From assembly GCA_032718865.1 (NCBI GenBank), contig JALUTQ010000046.1, positions 1,488,001 through 1,552,000 on the forward strand: a stretch of 64,000 nucleotides of DNA. Reading direction: 5' to 3'. Numbering within the stretch: the first letter of the stretch is position 1; each line of letters starts with the position of its first letter. Below are positions 10,566 through 22,939 of the stretch, one piece after another. Under the pieces are notes generated by a model. That model was not told where the DNA came from. It searched no databases and saw nothing but the letters and a program-made list of their open reading frames with translations. The position numbers were made by a program, and so were the translations under genes. This DNA comes from Tilletia caries (Eukaryota; Basidiomycota; Exobasidiomycetes; Tilletiales; Tilletiaceae).

Positions 10566-11700
10566 GGGCCACCGACAAACGATCCGAGAACACGCCGGCG
10601 TGGTCGCGGACGTAAACGGTCCAGGCGTTCGAACGCCAACGGCCGTGCGCCTTGACGTCCTCAATGGCTGCCCCCCGCAAAAGAAGTTTTGCACACCCCC
10701 CAATTCGGAAAGAGTGCCCGTGTAGGGCGGGCAACGCTGCTGCCTCGGCTGCTCTGCGAAGTCGAGAAAGAAAGACGGAGCGAGACAGCGGAACCCGCTT
10801 GTTGCCCTGGAAGTACGCGAAAAGCGCCAAAGAGTCCGGAAGCGCCGAAGTTGTGAGAGGGGCGGACAGAGCTAACACCGGGCAAAGATCGACGTCTTGG
10901 GCCGAGAGAACAACCACCGCGCCCGCAGATCGTGTCGTCTTGGTCCATGGAAGGCGCAGGGTGCCAGCTGCCGTGGAACCGGGAGAGGGAGGGCGCAGCG
11001 CCCATCCCGCGCGACTGATGTGAACGGCGGGGTCGTAAGTCTTCTGGGTCGGCACTGTGACCTCGCGAATTCGCTCCAATCCCCAGAACGCGCACCACAC
11101 CGTCAGATCCTTTGCGTCTCGAAGATCGAAGTGTGGTTTGATGGCCCGTAGGTACGCCGGCGTGTAAGGGTCCCGCGGCGGACGTTCGGAAGATGCGGGC
11201 GTCATGACAGTGGCGCCGCGCAGGGCAAGAGAGAGACTGGAGCCGGGAACAAAAGCACCAGGGGACATCGAACATCTTGTGCCATGAGCCGACTGCTGAT
11301 ATCATCTTGGCGATGTAGTCGCCTGAGTAGAAGCCGGCCTGAGCGGCTACGAAACGAGTCAGGAGCTCCTCAGGAGCCGGGCAGCGCAGCTCCTCGTCAA
11401 CTCCGCGATCTTCGCACCACGACAAGAAGTGGCTTAGGCCGGTGCCGTAGGCGTAGCCGATGCGGGTAGATGGCGCGAATGCCATCTCCATCACCCGGGC
11501 CAGGCGCTCGTCTCGAGACCCGCGAACTGCTGCGCCGCTGCCTACGGCCGGTAAGCCACCAGTCGAGAGCTGGCGGGAAGCGGCAAGCGCAGCCAAAGAC
11601 GATGGGACGGGTGCTGGGCGCGGTCGGAACTGACGGCGATTGAGCGCCGCAGTCGACGAGGAGGCTCTGCGCGTGGAAGGAGGGGTGGGGGAGGAGAGGA
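10537..11700 (-). pseudogene. Tyrosine recombinase of the DIRS-like element
   Basis: It integrates the DIRS-type DNA circle by tyrosine recombination in place of an integrase. The N-terminal SAM-like core-binding part contains RLARVMEMAFAPSTRIGYAY and LSHFLSWCEDRGVDEELRCP (about 11510-11390). The catalytic domain, in a second frame beginning about 11268, contains LHGHSFRIGGCAKLLLRGA (the H-x-x-R box) and AHGRWRSNAWTVYVRD, where the final Tyr is the likely nucleophile. It ends at VHAHLGA and a stop at 10537. One frame change near 11260 separates the two parts, so it is broken as written. Confidence 0.75.
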
Positions 11701-11879
11701 CCGATCTTCTGCTGCTGCTGCTGCTGCGGTACTCCGCGGTCAGGAGGGCGGCCGCGATGGCCGTCGTCCTATCACCACTTGCGGGTGAGGACTGTGGCGA
11801 GCTCAAGGGGGAGAGGTAGAACGGGAAGCCGAGCGAGGGCAGAAGAAACGCCTCGGAAGGGACCGTCGGCGGGGTTATC

Positions 11880-13145
11880 GGCAGAAGCGATGCGAGTAGA
11901 AAAGAGGTGATGTTGCGGTCAGAGGCGAACCAGAAAAGCCGTTCGAGGCAGTGGTTGGCTGCCTCGTTCCTGACGCGACCATGGCGAATACCGGACTTCA
12001 CAGCGGTGTTGTCATTGTATAGACGAACACGTCGGTCCCGAACCCCATTTGCAATGAGATGTCGTACACCAAGATCCGCTCCCACTGCCTCCGGCCACAT
12101 GATGTCTCGACCACCGTCCCGTCAGGCCGGGTCGAAGGCATCGGCGGCCACGCGGTCGCCGATCACCACTCCAGCGCCGCTCCCGCTTGCGTCGGTGTAG
12201 AGACCGGGGTCGAGCAGGTCGAGGTCGTTGGCGAAGGAGCGGGAAACGACTGGCTGGGCCAGGATGCTGTCCCACCATAGGAGATCTTGGCGCACGCGGC
12301 GGGGGGGATGGAGGCCCGCGGACTACGAATGCCGCGCGTTGTCCGCCGGCTCGTCGTCGAGCCGCTGCTGCTGCGTGCATCCCGAGGAACTGGACCAAGC
12401 CCGAGAGGTAAGGTCGGCCGTTTGGCACGACGTGTGTGCCAAACTGGAGGAGGCCGAGGAGGGCTTCTGCGCTGGCGAGAGTGTGAGTGCGGGAGGACTC
12501 GCCGAGCCACGCTTGGATGTCAGCCCGCATCTTGGCGCGCTTCCGCTCCGGGAGCGCGATGGTTCGGGCGGGAAGGTCGAAGACGCAGCCGTAGTACGTA
12601 ACTTCGAAGCCGAACCCTTGTTCCTTCTCATCCGACCACGGGACGCCCAGTGGGGCACAGAAAGCATCGACGTGGGCAAAGGAGAAGGTCCACTGCGCGG
12701 CCGGGCCGTCGAGAGCGCGAAGTGGACGGGTGAAATCCTCGGAAAGCTCGTGCTCACCGTCGCGCCAGAACAGGCAGGCAGCGACGCGCGCAGCCAGTCC
12801 GGCCCGATGGGCGTTGACGGCAGGTAGGACGGAAGGGGGGGAGAGAGAAGGAGAATCGGAAGAAGAGGTAGTCGTCCACCCACTTGAGTATTGGTCCGAT
12901 GCCTTCCGCGCGCATGATGTCAGCCAGTGCGTCGCCGACCACGCCCCACGCGCCCGCCGACGACGACATCCCGAACGCCAGCGCCTTGTCGACATAGAAC
13001 TGTAGAAGTCATTCTCCCACTGTACGACCGCCGCGGGCCACTGGGCACTGGCACCACCGAAGAGCAATCGCTTTGTATGCCGAACGCACGTCGCGTGCCG
13101 CCGCTTGCGCGAACGGGGGAAGAGACAGAAATCTGCGACGGACAA
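11880..13145 (-). pseudogene. DIRS-like reverse transcriptase / RNase H fragment
   Basis: RT turns RNA into DNA during retrotransposition. The active-site motif WVDDYLFFR lies near 12845 and is preceded by ALAFGMSSSAGAWGVVGDAL. After a short gap or shift come the connection region (TYYGCVFDLPARTIALPERK) and PNGRPYLSGLVQFL. RNase H follows with GLYTDASGSGAGVVIGDR near 12200 and RLYNDNTAVKSGIRHGRVRN near 12010; its first Asp and DN residues are visible. The open segments change frame between these blocks, so the copy looks inactive. Fingers and early palm motifs are missing. Confidence 0.7.
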
Positions 13146-13602
13146 TGGTCAGGAGTATGCGATGTCAGTGAGATGCTTCAGAGAGATTGAGCACAGAGGA
13201 TAGGCGAGTGACGCTCGGAGAGATTTGAGAGAATGGAGGCTCGATTGAGAAGGGAGAATTCTTTAGGCGCTGAGCTGCCGAGTTTGCGTTGGATACAACG
13301 CGACTAGATGCACCTGGTCGAACTGCACTGGAGAGCCTGTCCACCGCTTGTGTAGCGCCAGCTGTACTCTGCAGACCTGACTACGCTCTTGAGCTCCGCT
13401 AAGCTCATGGTGCAGCCCAGCTCCGAGGACGGGTACCACTGCCTGCGGCGTCAGCGAAAACGACGCCGTCTCCGCTGAGCTCGGGTGGCCGTGGAAACCT
13501 CGGAAAGACGCGTCCTGGTCTGGCGTTTTCGACTGCACCTGTCTACGCTTCAACATCGCGACTCGGGAAGTTGCCCTTCCCGAGAGGCGCCATCACCTGC
13601 GC

Positions 13603-14378
13603 TAAAGAGAGCACGGAGTAAACCCCGGAATGGGTTTGCAGGAATTCCGGGGGGCTCCGGGCAGAGTTCCGGCGGTACCCGGAACCCGGAATGCTAATTT
13701 TCATTTTTTGTCAATTTAGTCCTTTTGAGCAGGAAGCCGGAATTTCCTGGTACCGCTCAACCGGAAATCCGGAATGCGGAATGGATTTAGCTTTGGCCGT
13801 GACTTTCCTTGCGGAATGCGGAATCTGTAGCCAGACAAGCTCATTCTCCCGAAATTCCGCCGGATTCCGGGAGATTCCGGGGGTCACGTGATGTGGGTTC
13901 TCATTCGGGGTTTCATCTATAAATGAGACTCTACGGCGAGTTTCACATATGAGGAGACCCAGTTTTGTGGTCTCAACAGGACACTTGAGGCTTGAAGAGG
14001 AGCAAATTGACGCCAGTGAGGCATCAAATGGCCAATGCAGAGCTTCAATGTAGACTATGGACGAGTACAAAGCGAGTTAGAAAGGGGTTGACTCGTTTTC
14101 ATAGGATCTTGCGACTGCGGAGGAGAGTCCCGGAATCCGGCGAAATTCCGCATTCCTGGAGCTGCGGAATGAGGAATCGAAAATGGATCCAAGTCTAAAC
14201 ATTGACGGAAGCCGGAATTCCAGATGTATGAATTTGAATCTTTCCCCGGAATACGGAGCTCTGCGCCCGAAAGAAGAGTATTTTAACCGGAATACGGAAT
14301 GCCCTGAGAGGCCCCGGAATTTCTGCGGAGGTCCTCCCCGGAGTACGGAAATTCCGGGGCACTCCGTGCTCTTCCTTA
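13603..14378. mobile_element. 776-bp palindrome-tiled hAT-like element (CCGGAATTCCGG family), copy 1
   Basis: The ends are TAAAGAGAGCACGG and CCGTGCTCTTCCTTA. A perfect 8-bp target duplication, ACCTGCGC, flanks it (13595-13602 and 14379-14386), which points to hAT transposition. The body repeats CCGGAAT/ATTCCGG words. It has no coding capacity. A close copy in the opposite orientation is at 57419-58187. Confidence 0.9.
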
Positions 14379-14386
14379 ACCTGCGC

Positions 14387-16172
14387 TGCATCAAAACCTA
14401 GAGCGCCACTAGCTGGCCGAGGCTCAGTCCTTGCTCGGCAGGCTTTAGCACGCCCGATCATTGAGCAGTCCATGACGATTGATACGGCAGTAAGTTGCAC
14501 GCCAGGCTCCCGTCAACTTCGTCACCTCTTCCGCTGGACTGATGGAACTGTGGGAGCAGCGGCTCCGCCTCAACAACTACTGGTATGGCTTCAATTCAGC
14601 CCCTCCCTGCCTCCCATGACCCATCAACATCTCCTGCTTTTGTGACGGCTCGACATCTTATGTCGCGCACCTGCTCATGGCTGTCGTGGAGCGCAGCTAC
14701 CCTTTGCTCTGAACACGTGGGCCGCGTCGACATCAAATATGTCGAGGCGCTCGCTCTAGAGCTGGCCGTCTGGACAGCAAGCTTGCTCGGGCACGATCAC
14801 CCCGGAAGCCGCCAGCACCAAGGAGAAGTACTCCACGGCGCTGTGTAGTACCTAGCAAATGATTCATAGCCAGATCACGGGCTCTGACTATTCTCTGACT
14901 GATGCCTCACCTTCCCGGCCAGTACTTTCATCAAGGGCAAAAGCTGTTTGATGTCGACGCAGCACGACAAAAATGTCTTGGTGCGGTCGACGTCGACAAC
15001 CCTCGTCGAGGCCGACCTTAAACAATTCGTCGGGACCGTAGAAGATGTGAGTATGTGACTGCGACTGCGTTCTGATGGCCGCCGTGGTCCTCGCGCTTCT
15101 AACTTCCGGTGTCTCTGTACAGGCAAAGTCAGGGGTTCAAGACGGATAATACACAGATACACTAGCCTAGGCTCACAACTCATTGACCAGTACGCCCCTA
15201 CAGAGTACGGGGACCGGGCTCCGCCATATGTATTCAATGTCTGGACTCGAGCGGATTTTAATACATGGCCTTTCCGGCCGTGACTATAAAGTTCATTGAT
15301 ACAGGAATTTCAGTTTTGGGCATCTGTACCCAATACCCATGCACCAAGGTGAAAGGTCTAAGGGGGTTTCGACCCTCAGTCTCTCACACGGCACACTCAA
15401 ATACAGATTGTACTATTGTAGAGTGCTTCAGGCGAATAAGAATCTTTCAATCTTGAAACAAAGTACGAGCGTTAGTTGGCATTTCCCTCACCAGAGCAAA
15501 GGAGTGCTCAAACCATGTCAGCGACAATTGATACTGAGCTCCCAGTATCAATTGAGTGCATGTCATCAGCCGACAGCCATGTCGCAGCATCTTGGTTCGT
15601 TGCGTGCTGAAACTTATTCCAGGTTATCCATGCAGTTTGTTTGTTCTAGAGAATGAAAGCAATAACGTTTCACATCGAGGAACGAGCTTCAGACGTAAGA
15701 GCTGACTTCAAGGGAAATCACGTCTCACATCGTTGAACTAGTTTCAGGCATTCCAATAGCGGTGCCAAGTATGAGATGGTGACACAAAGCAACGTGGGGT
15801 TTGCCGTGCGACACGATGATACAAAGTAACGAGGGGATTGCCGCTTGACATGGTGACACAAAGCAGCGCATATGTCTGACACTCTGATGTCTGTGCGGTG
15901 CACTTCTTATCATAGCTTCTGTGTAGGAGCGCATCGCCCGACGCCCAGTGACCCTCAACCTGGGACCTGTCAGTTGTCACCTCACACCTAGGGCAACGCC
16001 CAAGAACTTCTCAACTCCTCAATGTTCAATGCTCAATTCCTCATATCCAGTGTTTCTGCCTTCCCGCTCCAAGCTCTTTTGCTTCTCTCTTCTTCAATGA
16101 CCTTCGCCCTCCCAGATTCCCTTCCTGGTTCTTCAGTCGATCTCTCAGTCACTTTTGAGTCCTCTCTACAGG
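14387..16172. other. No supportable gene
   Basis: Short open frames on both strands have no recognisable domain or matching splice sites. It may contain the 5' flank of the Mutator-like element, but I found no matching terminal repeat. Confidence 0.4.
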
Positions 16173-18949
16173 ATGGCTGTCATTCAGGTAGGAGATCCTG
16201 CCCTCCTCACTCCTCCACCGTCCGCATCGTTTGGCTACATGGGCTCTGACTGGTTATGGCGCCTCACAGTAGCGAACTTGCGTGTCGCTGAGGAGGTAAG
16301 GGTCAGCTACTCCGATGCGGTCAGGGTATTCTGGTCACACAAGGACGTCGCATTTACATCAGTGGAGCCGACAGACTGTCTTCCGCCTCAGTCTCACATA
16401 ATTGATCTCTGCCGAAAAGCTTCGACAAAGGCTGCAGAGGGATTGAGATCCCTTGCCTGGTCTATCGACAAACACCGTTACCAGGTTTCGTTCGGAAAAG
16501 TGAGTGATAGTGTAGTCCCGTAGTCCGTGCCCCCATGTCTCTTTGAACCTTGATCGACACTCGACAGGATCGACTACAACTTACAAGCCAGTGGCTGCCA
16601 AGTGTCACTGTGGCAGCCGCCGGCGATTAATGTGCTCTTGTGTCAGCGGACAGGGGTGCAGACTGCAGACCAGAGAGCTCATATCGCTGGTCGAACGATC
16701 TGTCGATCACTTCACCTTGCCGTACCGCAGCATGCATATCAACATCCTCACATCCTCACACTTGCTGCCTTGCCGAACCCTTATAACCAGTGCTGACAGT
16801 CGCAAGACGCCATTCGTATGATTCTGCACTCTAGCTGTGTTTTCTGAGATCTGTGCACGAATCCTTGATCAACATTGGACGATGCAAACAGGCTATAAAG
16901 CTCCTCGATTTGTGCAAGACAACACACAAGCTGTCGACCGCCCAATTCAAGCAAGCACAGGAACTCCCTGCATTCAATGCGTTAACCTCAATGGGTATGA
17001 CGATATCCGATCTTGGAACGTTGCACGGCGAAACCTGGGTGATTGACCAAATCATTGATCACGTACTGATCCGCTCTCAGCCGCAATTTCCATATTGGTG
17101 GCACGCGGAGACAATTTTTTTCCAGTGTCTCAAGTTTGACAACAACGACCTCACACGAGAACGAGTCAAGAAGCTGCAAGATGCCCGTCTCAAACCGCTG
17201 ATGGAGAAAGGGCTCCATGCTATGTTCGGTGGAGTCGTCAACACCAACGATTCCCATTGGGCAATCGTCCTTGCCAGTCTTCGATCTGGCACATTCTTCT
17301 ACGGCTGCTCAATGGGCCGGCCAATCCCTCCCTGGCTTGTTGACAAGCTCCGGGTCTACTTTTCGGGCAGCCAAGTTCCTCCGTTGACTGTTTCGTTCGG
17401 TCAACACCCCTCTCCAAACTTCAGCTCACGGTAGCTGTGGGATTGTCGCGGGCAACACGCTGCTTCGATGGCTCGCGGCTTGGTACAAGCAAGACCCCCA
17501 TGAGCCAATGTGGACGAATAGCACTTCGGAACGACACCGCCTAGACTGGTTCGCCTTCATCATTCAACAAGTTCTGTCCTCCCCCTACTCACACAACAAT
17601 GACATGGTGAGTAGTGAGACCCCGAACGTGCTACTTTCGGCCTTGCAGACGGTCAGAAGTCAGAAAATTCGGACAGGTAGAGCACCTAATTCCAGTGTTA
17701 GACTGATGGTCGGTGCCCGGTAGGCCAGATCTGGGGTTCCAGGTTTGGGGTGTTGTGGCTGTGAATGCATGCAATTCACTGTCCATTGAGCTGGCGCATA
17801 GTCGCATTCCATTTGATACTAGGACCAGTGGTGCAACATACTATCGATAGTATCCTACGATAGTATACTATATAGTATATACTATTTACGCAATATACTA
17901 TAGTATGCCGCGAATTGCCGGCATTTTTTCGATGGTCATACTATATACTATTTGGTTTTGGCGGCGGTAATATAGGACTATAGTATGTTTTGCCTCACTT
18001 GCGGAAAATCATACTAAAACTATCCTACTGTAGCATGCAAGTGCACTATAGTACTCAAAAAGTATACTGGATGTATCCTCTTTTTATACTATAATACACT
18101 TTCAGAGTAGTATGAAAATAGTATATTAGAAACATCCACAATATGATGTTTCTAGGATGATTGCAAAGAGCTTGTTGTATACTAAAGTATACTATTTGTG
18201 GGCTATAGTATACTTCTAGTGCATTATATATGTCATAAAAACATACTAGCTCTATCCTATAATACACTTTTAGTGTCATATTAAGGCATAATTCGGCCAG
18301 AAATTGTCATTGTATACTATAGTATGAATATAGTAGACTTCAAGTGGCATACAATTTACGCCGCATACTATAGTATACTATCAGGAGATAGTATATACTA
18401 TTTGCATACTATGGATAGTATGTGGCTCAAATTCAAAAAAAACATACTATATACTATAGTACATTCTGCTTCAAAAGTGACATACTGTAGTATAATATGC
18501 ATCACTGACTAGGACTCTACCGATCCGGCTGATCTCATGCAGCGGCTTGATGGCATCATAGCACGAGACGACGTGTACGGTGATCCCGTGCCTGACCAGA
18601 CGACAGAGAAGAATGCCTACATAAGTCAAGGACCCACAGTCTCTTGGTGTCCCCTTCCGTCTCTCGAGCGGTCACACCGAACCAAGTACTACTTCGAGCA
18701 TGAGGTGGACACATCCTCCGACGAATCGTTGCCCTCGGTTCGAAGAGTGAGACTGCAGCCACAGGTGAATTGTCCTCCCTCCTCCCTTCTCCTCCCTTCT
18801 TTACATACCTATGTCGTCGGCACACTGGTAGCCCAGTTGCGAGACGTGTACTGACGGGTTAAACAATTCTTCACTTCCCTTTCGTGTTCCCACTGCTGTG
18901 ACAGGAACAGCAACAGGAGCAGCGGAATCTAACACTGGTTGTCGGTTGA
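16173..18949 (+). pseudogene. ULP1-like (C48) cysteine protease of a Mutator-like element
   Basis: ULP1-type proteases cleave SUMO-like conjugates. Exon 1 runs from ATG 16173 to a GTGAGT donor at 16500. The protease core lies at about 16900-17600: GETWVIDQIIDHVLI (the usual 'WLND' position), NDSHWAIVLAS with the catalytic His, a GRPIPPWL loop, and GSCGIVAGNTLLRWL with the catalytic Cys. One base shifts the frame just before GSCGI (near 17433), and another shift occurs near 16620. A donor at 17607 opens an intron that now holds the 17826-18507 insertion. A later exon (about 18541-18762) and a final short exon ending at 18949 follow. It sits directly upstream of the MULE transposase, a pairing known in some Mutator-like elements. 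A fusion to that transposase by alternative splicing near 18961 is possible. Confidence 0.6.
17826..18507. mobile_element. 682-bp palindrome-tiled element (ATACTATAGTAT family)
   Basis: The ends are CAGTGGTGCA and TGCATCACTG, near-perfect inverted repeats. They are flanked by a perfect 8-bp target duplication, ACTAGGAC (17818-17825 and 18508-18515), so hAT-type. The body is dominated by ATACTATAGTAT and its fragments in both orientations, with little else. It sits in an intron of the ULP1-like gene and has no coding capacity. Confidence 0.93.
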
Positions 18950-18960
18950 GCTAGATCAAC

Positions 18961-21900
18961 AGGTCTCGGAGGACGACTTTACCGTCACCGAGGATGAAGA
19001 AGACGAGGCGTTCGAGCGAAAGCTGGGTTCGTCCACGGCACAGTCAGCGTCCAGCGTGCACCTCACAGAGCCAGAGGAGACGTCGTCATCGCCCTCCTCA
19101 ACCTGTGGCTCGCAGGCATCCCACTCTCCAAGCGGAGGTTGGGAATCACCGTCGTCAGAAGGAGAGAGCGAGGACTCTAGAAGCGATGAGCCCACCGACT
19201 CGGCCATCGAACACTCTGATTCAAAGGAGATGGAAGCGGGGATGGAGTTTGATACATTGGATCAAGCGGTCGAGTATGTGTTCAGCCACAGCATGCAACG
19301 CGGCTTTCGTTCCATGAAGGCCGAGTGATCGATGGAGACGGTCCGATGGAAGCGGGACGTCATCGTACGACAGCGTCTGCGTTGTTGTAATTGGCAAAAC
19401 AGCCGAGACACCAAAGCCAATCGGAACTACAAAGGTCGAGATCCAGCCAATGGTCGCAGAGGTCGAAAACAGGAGGTGCCACGATGCGATGCGAGGGTCA
19501 ACATTCGGTATATAAAGCTCAAACGGAAATACCAACTGTCCCTCGTCAACGAGAAACACAACCACGACCTGAACGATACGGTTGATACACCATCAGCGAA
19601 GCAGTCGGCCAAACAGTGCGAAATACTTGCCGACCTCTCCAAAATTCCTGGCGTGCATCGGCGTCTGGCTACAGACATCATGGTACGCTCAGAGCCAACG
19701 CCAGCCTTGACTCTGAGACAGGTGTCGAACGTGATGTGCGCTGCCCGGTCGAAGACGAATGAATATTTCGACGCGAAGGGTGGAGATTCAGCTTCGCTGC
19801 TCGCGTGGCTAGCCGAAGAAAAAAATCAACACTTTGGCACCATCTACCACTGCCAAGTCGATGAGGAAGACCATCATCTGCAACGCTTTGCTGCCGCTTC
19901 CCCCTCCATGGCACAGGCGCTCCGAGATCATGGGGATGTCATAATCGCAGATTGCACCTACTCCCGAAACCGATTCCGTCTGCCTTTGAGCGTCTACGCC
20001 GTCGTGGACGGATCTGGCCTAACCCGAAACGTCTTCTACGCGGTACACGAGAACGAAGATACCGCTTCCCACCGATGGGTTCTCCGCCACTTGCGGTCGC
20101 AGATGAAACACACGCCCGAGGTCATCATCTCCGACTACGACTCCGCATTCGAGGCTGCGGTCCGGCACGAGTTTCCCGACAGTATGCACATCTTGTGCCT
20201 ACACCATATCCATGCTAACCTTTCTAAGAATTTGGGCTCTCAACTTGCCAAGCGCTGGAATAAGTTTTAGAACGACTTCTGGCGCCTATACAAGTCGTCG
20301 TCTCCCTCATTGTTCGAAGCCAGATTCGAAGATCTTGTCCGTGCCTATCGCCCAGCGAGGACATACCTGCAGGAGACGTTATATCGCATTCGACAAAAAT
20401 GGGCATCGTGTTGGACAATGACGACGTTTACGGCGGGGAGTCGGACTACGGGTCGGATCGAGAGTGAAAACGCGGTCAGCAAAACCTTTGCCAACACCAC
20501 CACCAGCCTTCTCGATCTCTTCAAGCGCCTGTTCGCTCGAGCCGAAGAACAAGTCCGCAACTCAAGGGAACGGTCACAGGTGAGCCTCAGTACATGGTAG
20601 CTGATGTTGCTCCAAACATGCTTATAATCAGGACCATTGTTCTCCCTGCAGAGCCATAAGAAAGTCCTCCGAACGCAAGCGCGCGTTCACGAACGAATCT
20701 TTGTCGGACTCCTCGATCACTTGCGTCAGTTCTGCTTCAGTCACGCGGTGACTCGCAGCTACCAGGAGATGGAAGCTTCATTGGGATGGCGGGCGGATCT
20801 GATGGGTCTGGCGGAGGAGGATCACGGAAGCTGGCAGGAGTTTGTGAGTGTTTTATGTTGCATCGTGGTTGCATCATGGATCACGAAGCATGAATGTGGA
20901 GTTACGATGTGGGCTGTGGGGTGGAAACGATCTGCAGAAACTGAACCAATCCTTTCTTCTGTAACCACCACACCGGTCACTCCAGGCCAACAGAGTCGCG
21001 CCAGAGGAGCAAAACAACGATGAATCGATCCCTTCTCCCAGCCTACCCTCACCCTCTCCGGTACCGGCAGATGGAGGTAGCCATGGGTAAGGTTGTCCCC
21101 GGAGTTGACGCGGAGCTGGGGTTTTGCGGACTCCGCACTCCTCCGACGGAGGGCTCCGCCGGAGGCGGAGCGCGGAGCTCACTTTTGACAAATTTTTGAC
21201 CTTAAAAAAGCACGGAGTCCGCCTGGAGGACTCCGCCGGAATTTGTGCGGAGGCGGAGCCCAATCCTGGGCCTACTAGCCAAAAGTGCGGAGCGCGGAGT
21301 CGTCAAAATTGTGTGAAAATTCCGGCGGAATTTCCGCGGAGTTCCGACGGAGCTGTGAGGTCACGTGATAGTCGAAAATAAGGGTCACGTGACCACATTT
21401 CGAGTGCGCTCCGCCGGAATTCCGCAAAAGTTCCGCAGAAATGTGCGGAATTCCGAGAAATTAGGCATCTTCGAGATACGCGCAGGGGATAAAACAGGCG
21501 TCATCATCCGTTGAGAGCTTCAGGATGGCACTGGAGTCAATACCGCAACAATGTCGGATGGTGAATGCATAGCTCTGAGTGTATTAAAGTCATTCTGAGA
21601 GCAACTTATACCACCACTGCGCTCCGACGGAATTCCGCGGAATTCCGAGCTCCGCATACACGGAGCACGGAGGAGCATTATGAAAACGCACAGAAAAAAC
21701 GCGGAGCGCGGAGCTGGGATTTCAACTTTTTGTATAATTCCGTCGGAACGCGGAGCTGGTTTTTTTCCGCTCTGTCTTAGTCTGCGGAGGCGGAGCTCGC
21801 CTCAGAAAGTCAAAATTCCGGCGGAATTTGGAAGTGCGGAGGCGGAGACCTCCGCGTTACTCCGGGGACAACCTTAGCCATGGGCACGGCAGCACCGCCG

Positions 21901-22933
21901 AGGACGAAGCAGCACCGGAGACAGACGAGGTTCCTGCGTTCTCCGAGTTCCTCTTCCTGAGTCTGGGCCACTTGATCAGGAGCGTAGAGATTCAGAGTAA
22001 TCAAATCGGGAGTGTCTGGAACCTGGATACTGGTGTGGTCTGTGGTGTCGATTCCTCATGCTGACGTCTGACTCTCATCAGGTGCGACTCATTTTCTCAG
22101 TCGCAAACAAGATGGAGACGCCGGTCAGGATGCACTTTGTCGTGCTCATCGAGAATGGAGGTTGTCTATATACCTGCAGTTATCCTCTGGCAATGGGCTT
22201 CCCCTGCGCGCACATGCTGGCGGCAGTGGCCGAAGGCATGCCATACTCATTGGGAAACATCAAGAAACGGTGAGTAGGGGCAGTAGAGCAGTGCTTCAAA
22301 ATTCCTCACGCACAACGCATCAGGAATCAGGTACTTGTTGTTGGTCTCACCCTGATTTCAATTACCTTACTTTGCAGCTGGTACACTGATCTGACAGCTT
22401 GTGACGGAGCTCAGGGCCGGAAATGCATCACAGTACCACAGCCACGCTTAATTCTTGCCGCCCCGAAGGCCCCCCTCACGGAGCCCCCAGCGATCGTTGC
22501 TCGGCACCAGAATGAGCCGGTTTCGACCAACTATTCCAAACAATACGTGTTTTCAGAAGCTTCAGCACATTTAAAGATGACGGCGGAGTTCGTAAACAAT
22601 CCTGGCGATCTCGCGGAGCTCCTGCAAGTGATGGCGCGATATCGGGAGGAGAAGGCCAAACGGACGATGCCAGCAATTAGAGACCCACTGCCAGTCGTCA
22701 AGATCGGTCGGCCACAGAGCCGTCGACTACGGGGTGCAGCCGAGCGGAAGAAGGGCGGTAAAGTGGCGAAGGTACCAGCAAAAGCCAAGGAGAAAGAGGC
22801 AGGCAGCGGTCCGAAGCTATTGGATGGAGAGGGAACGAGTCCAAAGAGGAAGCAACAACAAGAGGGCAAAAGAGCCCGGCCCTTACCGCCCTCTGGACGA
22901 CCGTCAAAGGCCAGAAGAACGGAAAAGAAATGA
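18961..22933 (+). pseudogene. Mutator-like (MULE) transposase with FAR1 and SWIM domains
   Basis: The N-terminus is acidic (VTEDEEDEAFERKL). A FAR1-like zinc-binding domain follows, with LRCCNWQNSRDTKANRNYK and VNEKHNHDLND (about 19230-19580). The MULE DDE core carries ADCTYSRNRFRLPLSVYAVV, IISDYDSAFEAAVRHEF, CLHHIHANLSKNL and GRIESENAVSKTFAN. A SWIM zinc finger (CSYPLAMGFPCAHMLAAV) lies at about 22175-22240, and a basic tail ends at 22933. In-frame stops occur at 19326 (TGA) and 20268 (TAG); each is one C-to-T change from a sense codon. Exon 3 (about 20995-22030) is interrupted by a 789-bp insertion. Introns begin at about 20580 and 20841. The transposase would mobilise the MULE together with the ULP1 gene upstream. 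Inactive as written. Confidence 0.85.
21088..21876. mobile_element. 789-bp palindrome-tiled hAT-like element (GCGGAGCTCCGC family), copy 1
   Basis: Termini TAAGGTTGTCCCC and GGGGACAACCTTA. Perfect 8-bp target duplication GCCATGGG (21080-21087 and 21877-21884). The body repeats GCGGAG/CTCCGC words. It is inserted in a coding exon of the MULE transposase: the frame reads PSPVPADGGSHG before it and HGSTAEDEAAPETDE after it. Confidence 0.93.
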
Positions 22934-22939
22934 ACATCA

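Larger units (their letters stand above)
9900..13145 (-). mobile_element. DIRS-like tyrosine-recombinase retroelement, 5'-truncated
   Basis: Reading leftward, the order is reverse transcriptase from its central motifs, then RNase H, then a tyrosine recombinase. This is the DIRS-superfamily order, in which a recombinase replaces the integrase of LTR elements. No gag and no RT N-terminus are present, so the copy starts inside RT at about 13145. The outer limits are uncertain. A GC-rich repeated tract (10385-10565) follows the recombinase stop. Confidence 0.7.

Noticed and set aside
10897..12827. Long plus-strand open frames across the DIRS-like element
   Set aside because: Antisense shadows of the GC-rich RT, RNase H and recombinase coding strand.
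6840..18500. CRISPR-like array suggested by dense short repeats
   Set aside because: Repeats are overlapping palindromes without regular spacers, in a eukaryotic context.
19326..20270. RIP-type mutation as cause of the two transposase stops
   Set aside because: Both stops could be C-to-T changes, but they are not in a shared dinucleotide or TCG context, so no mutational signature can be claimed from two sites.
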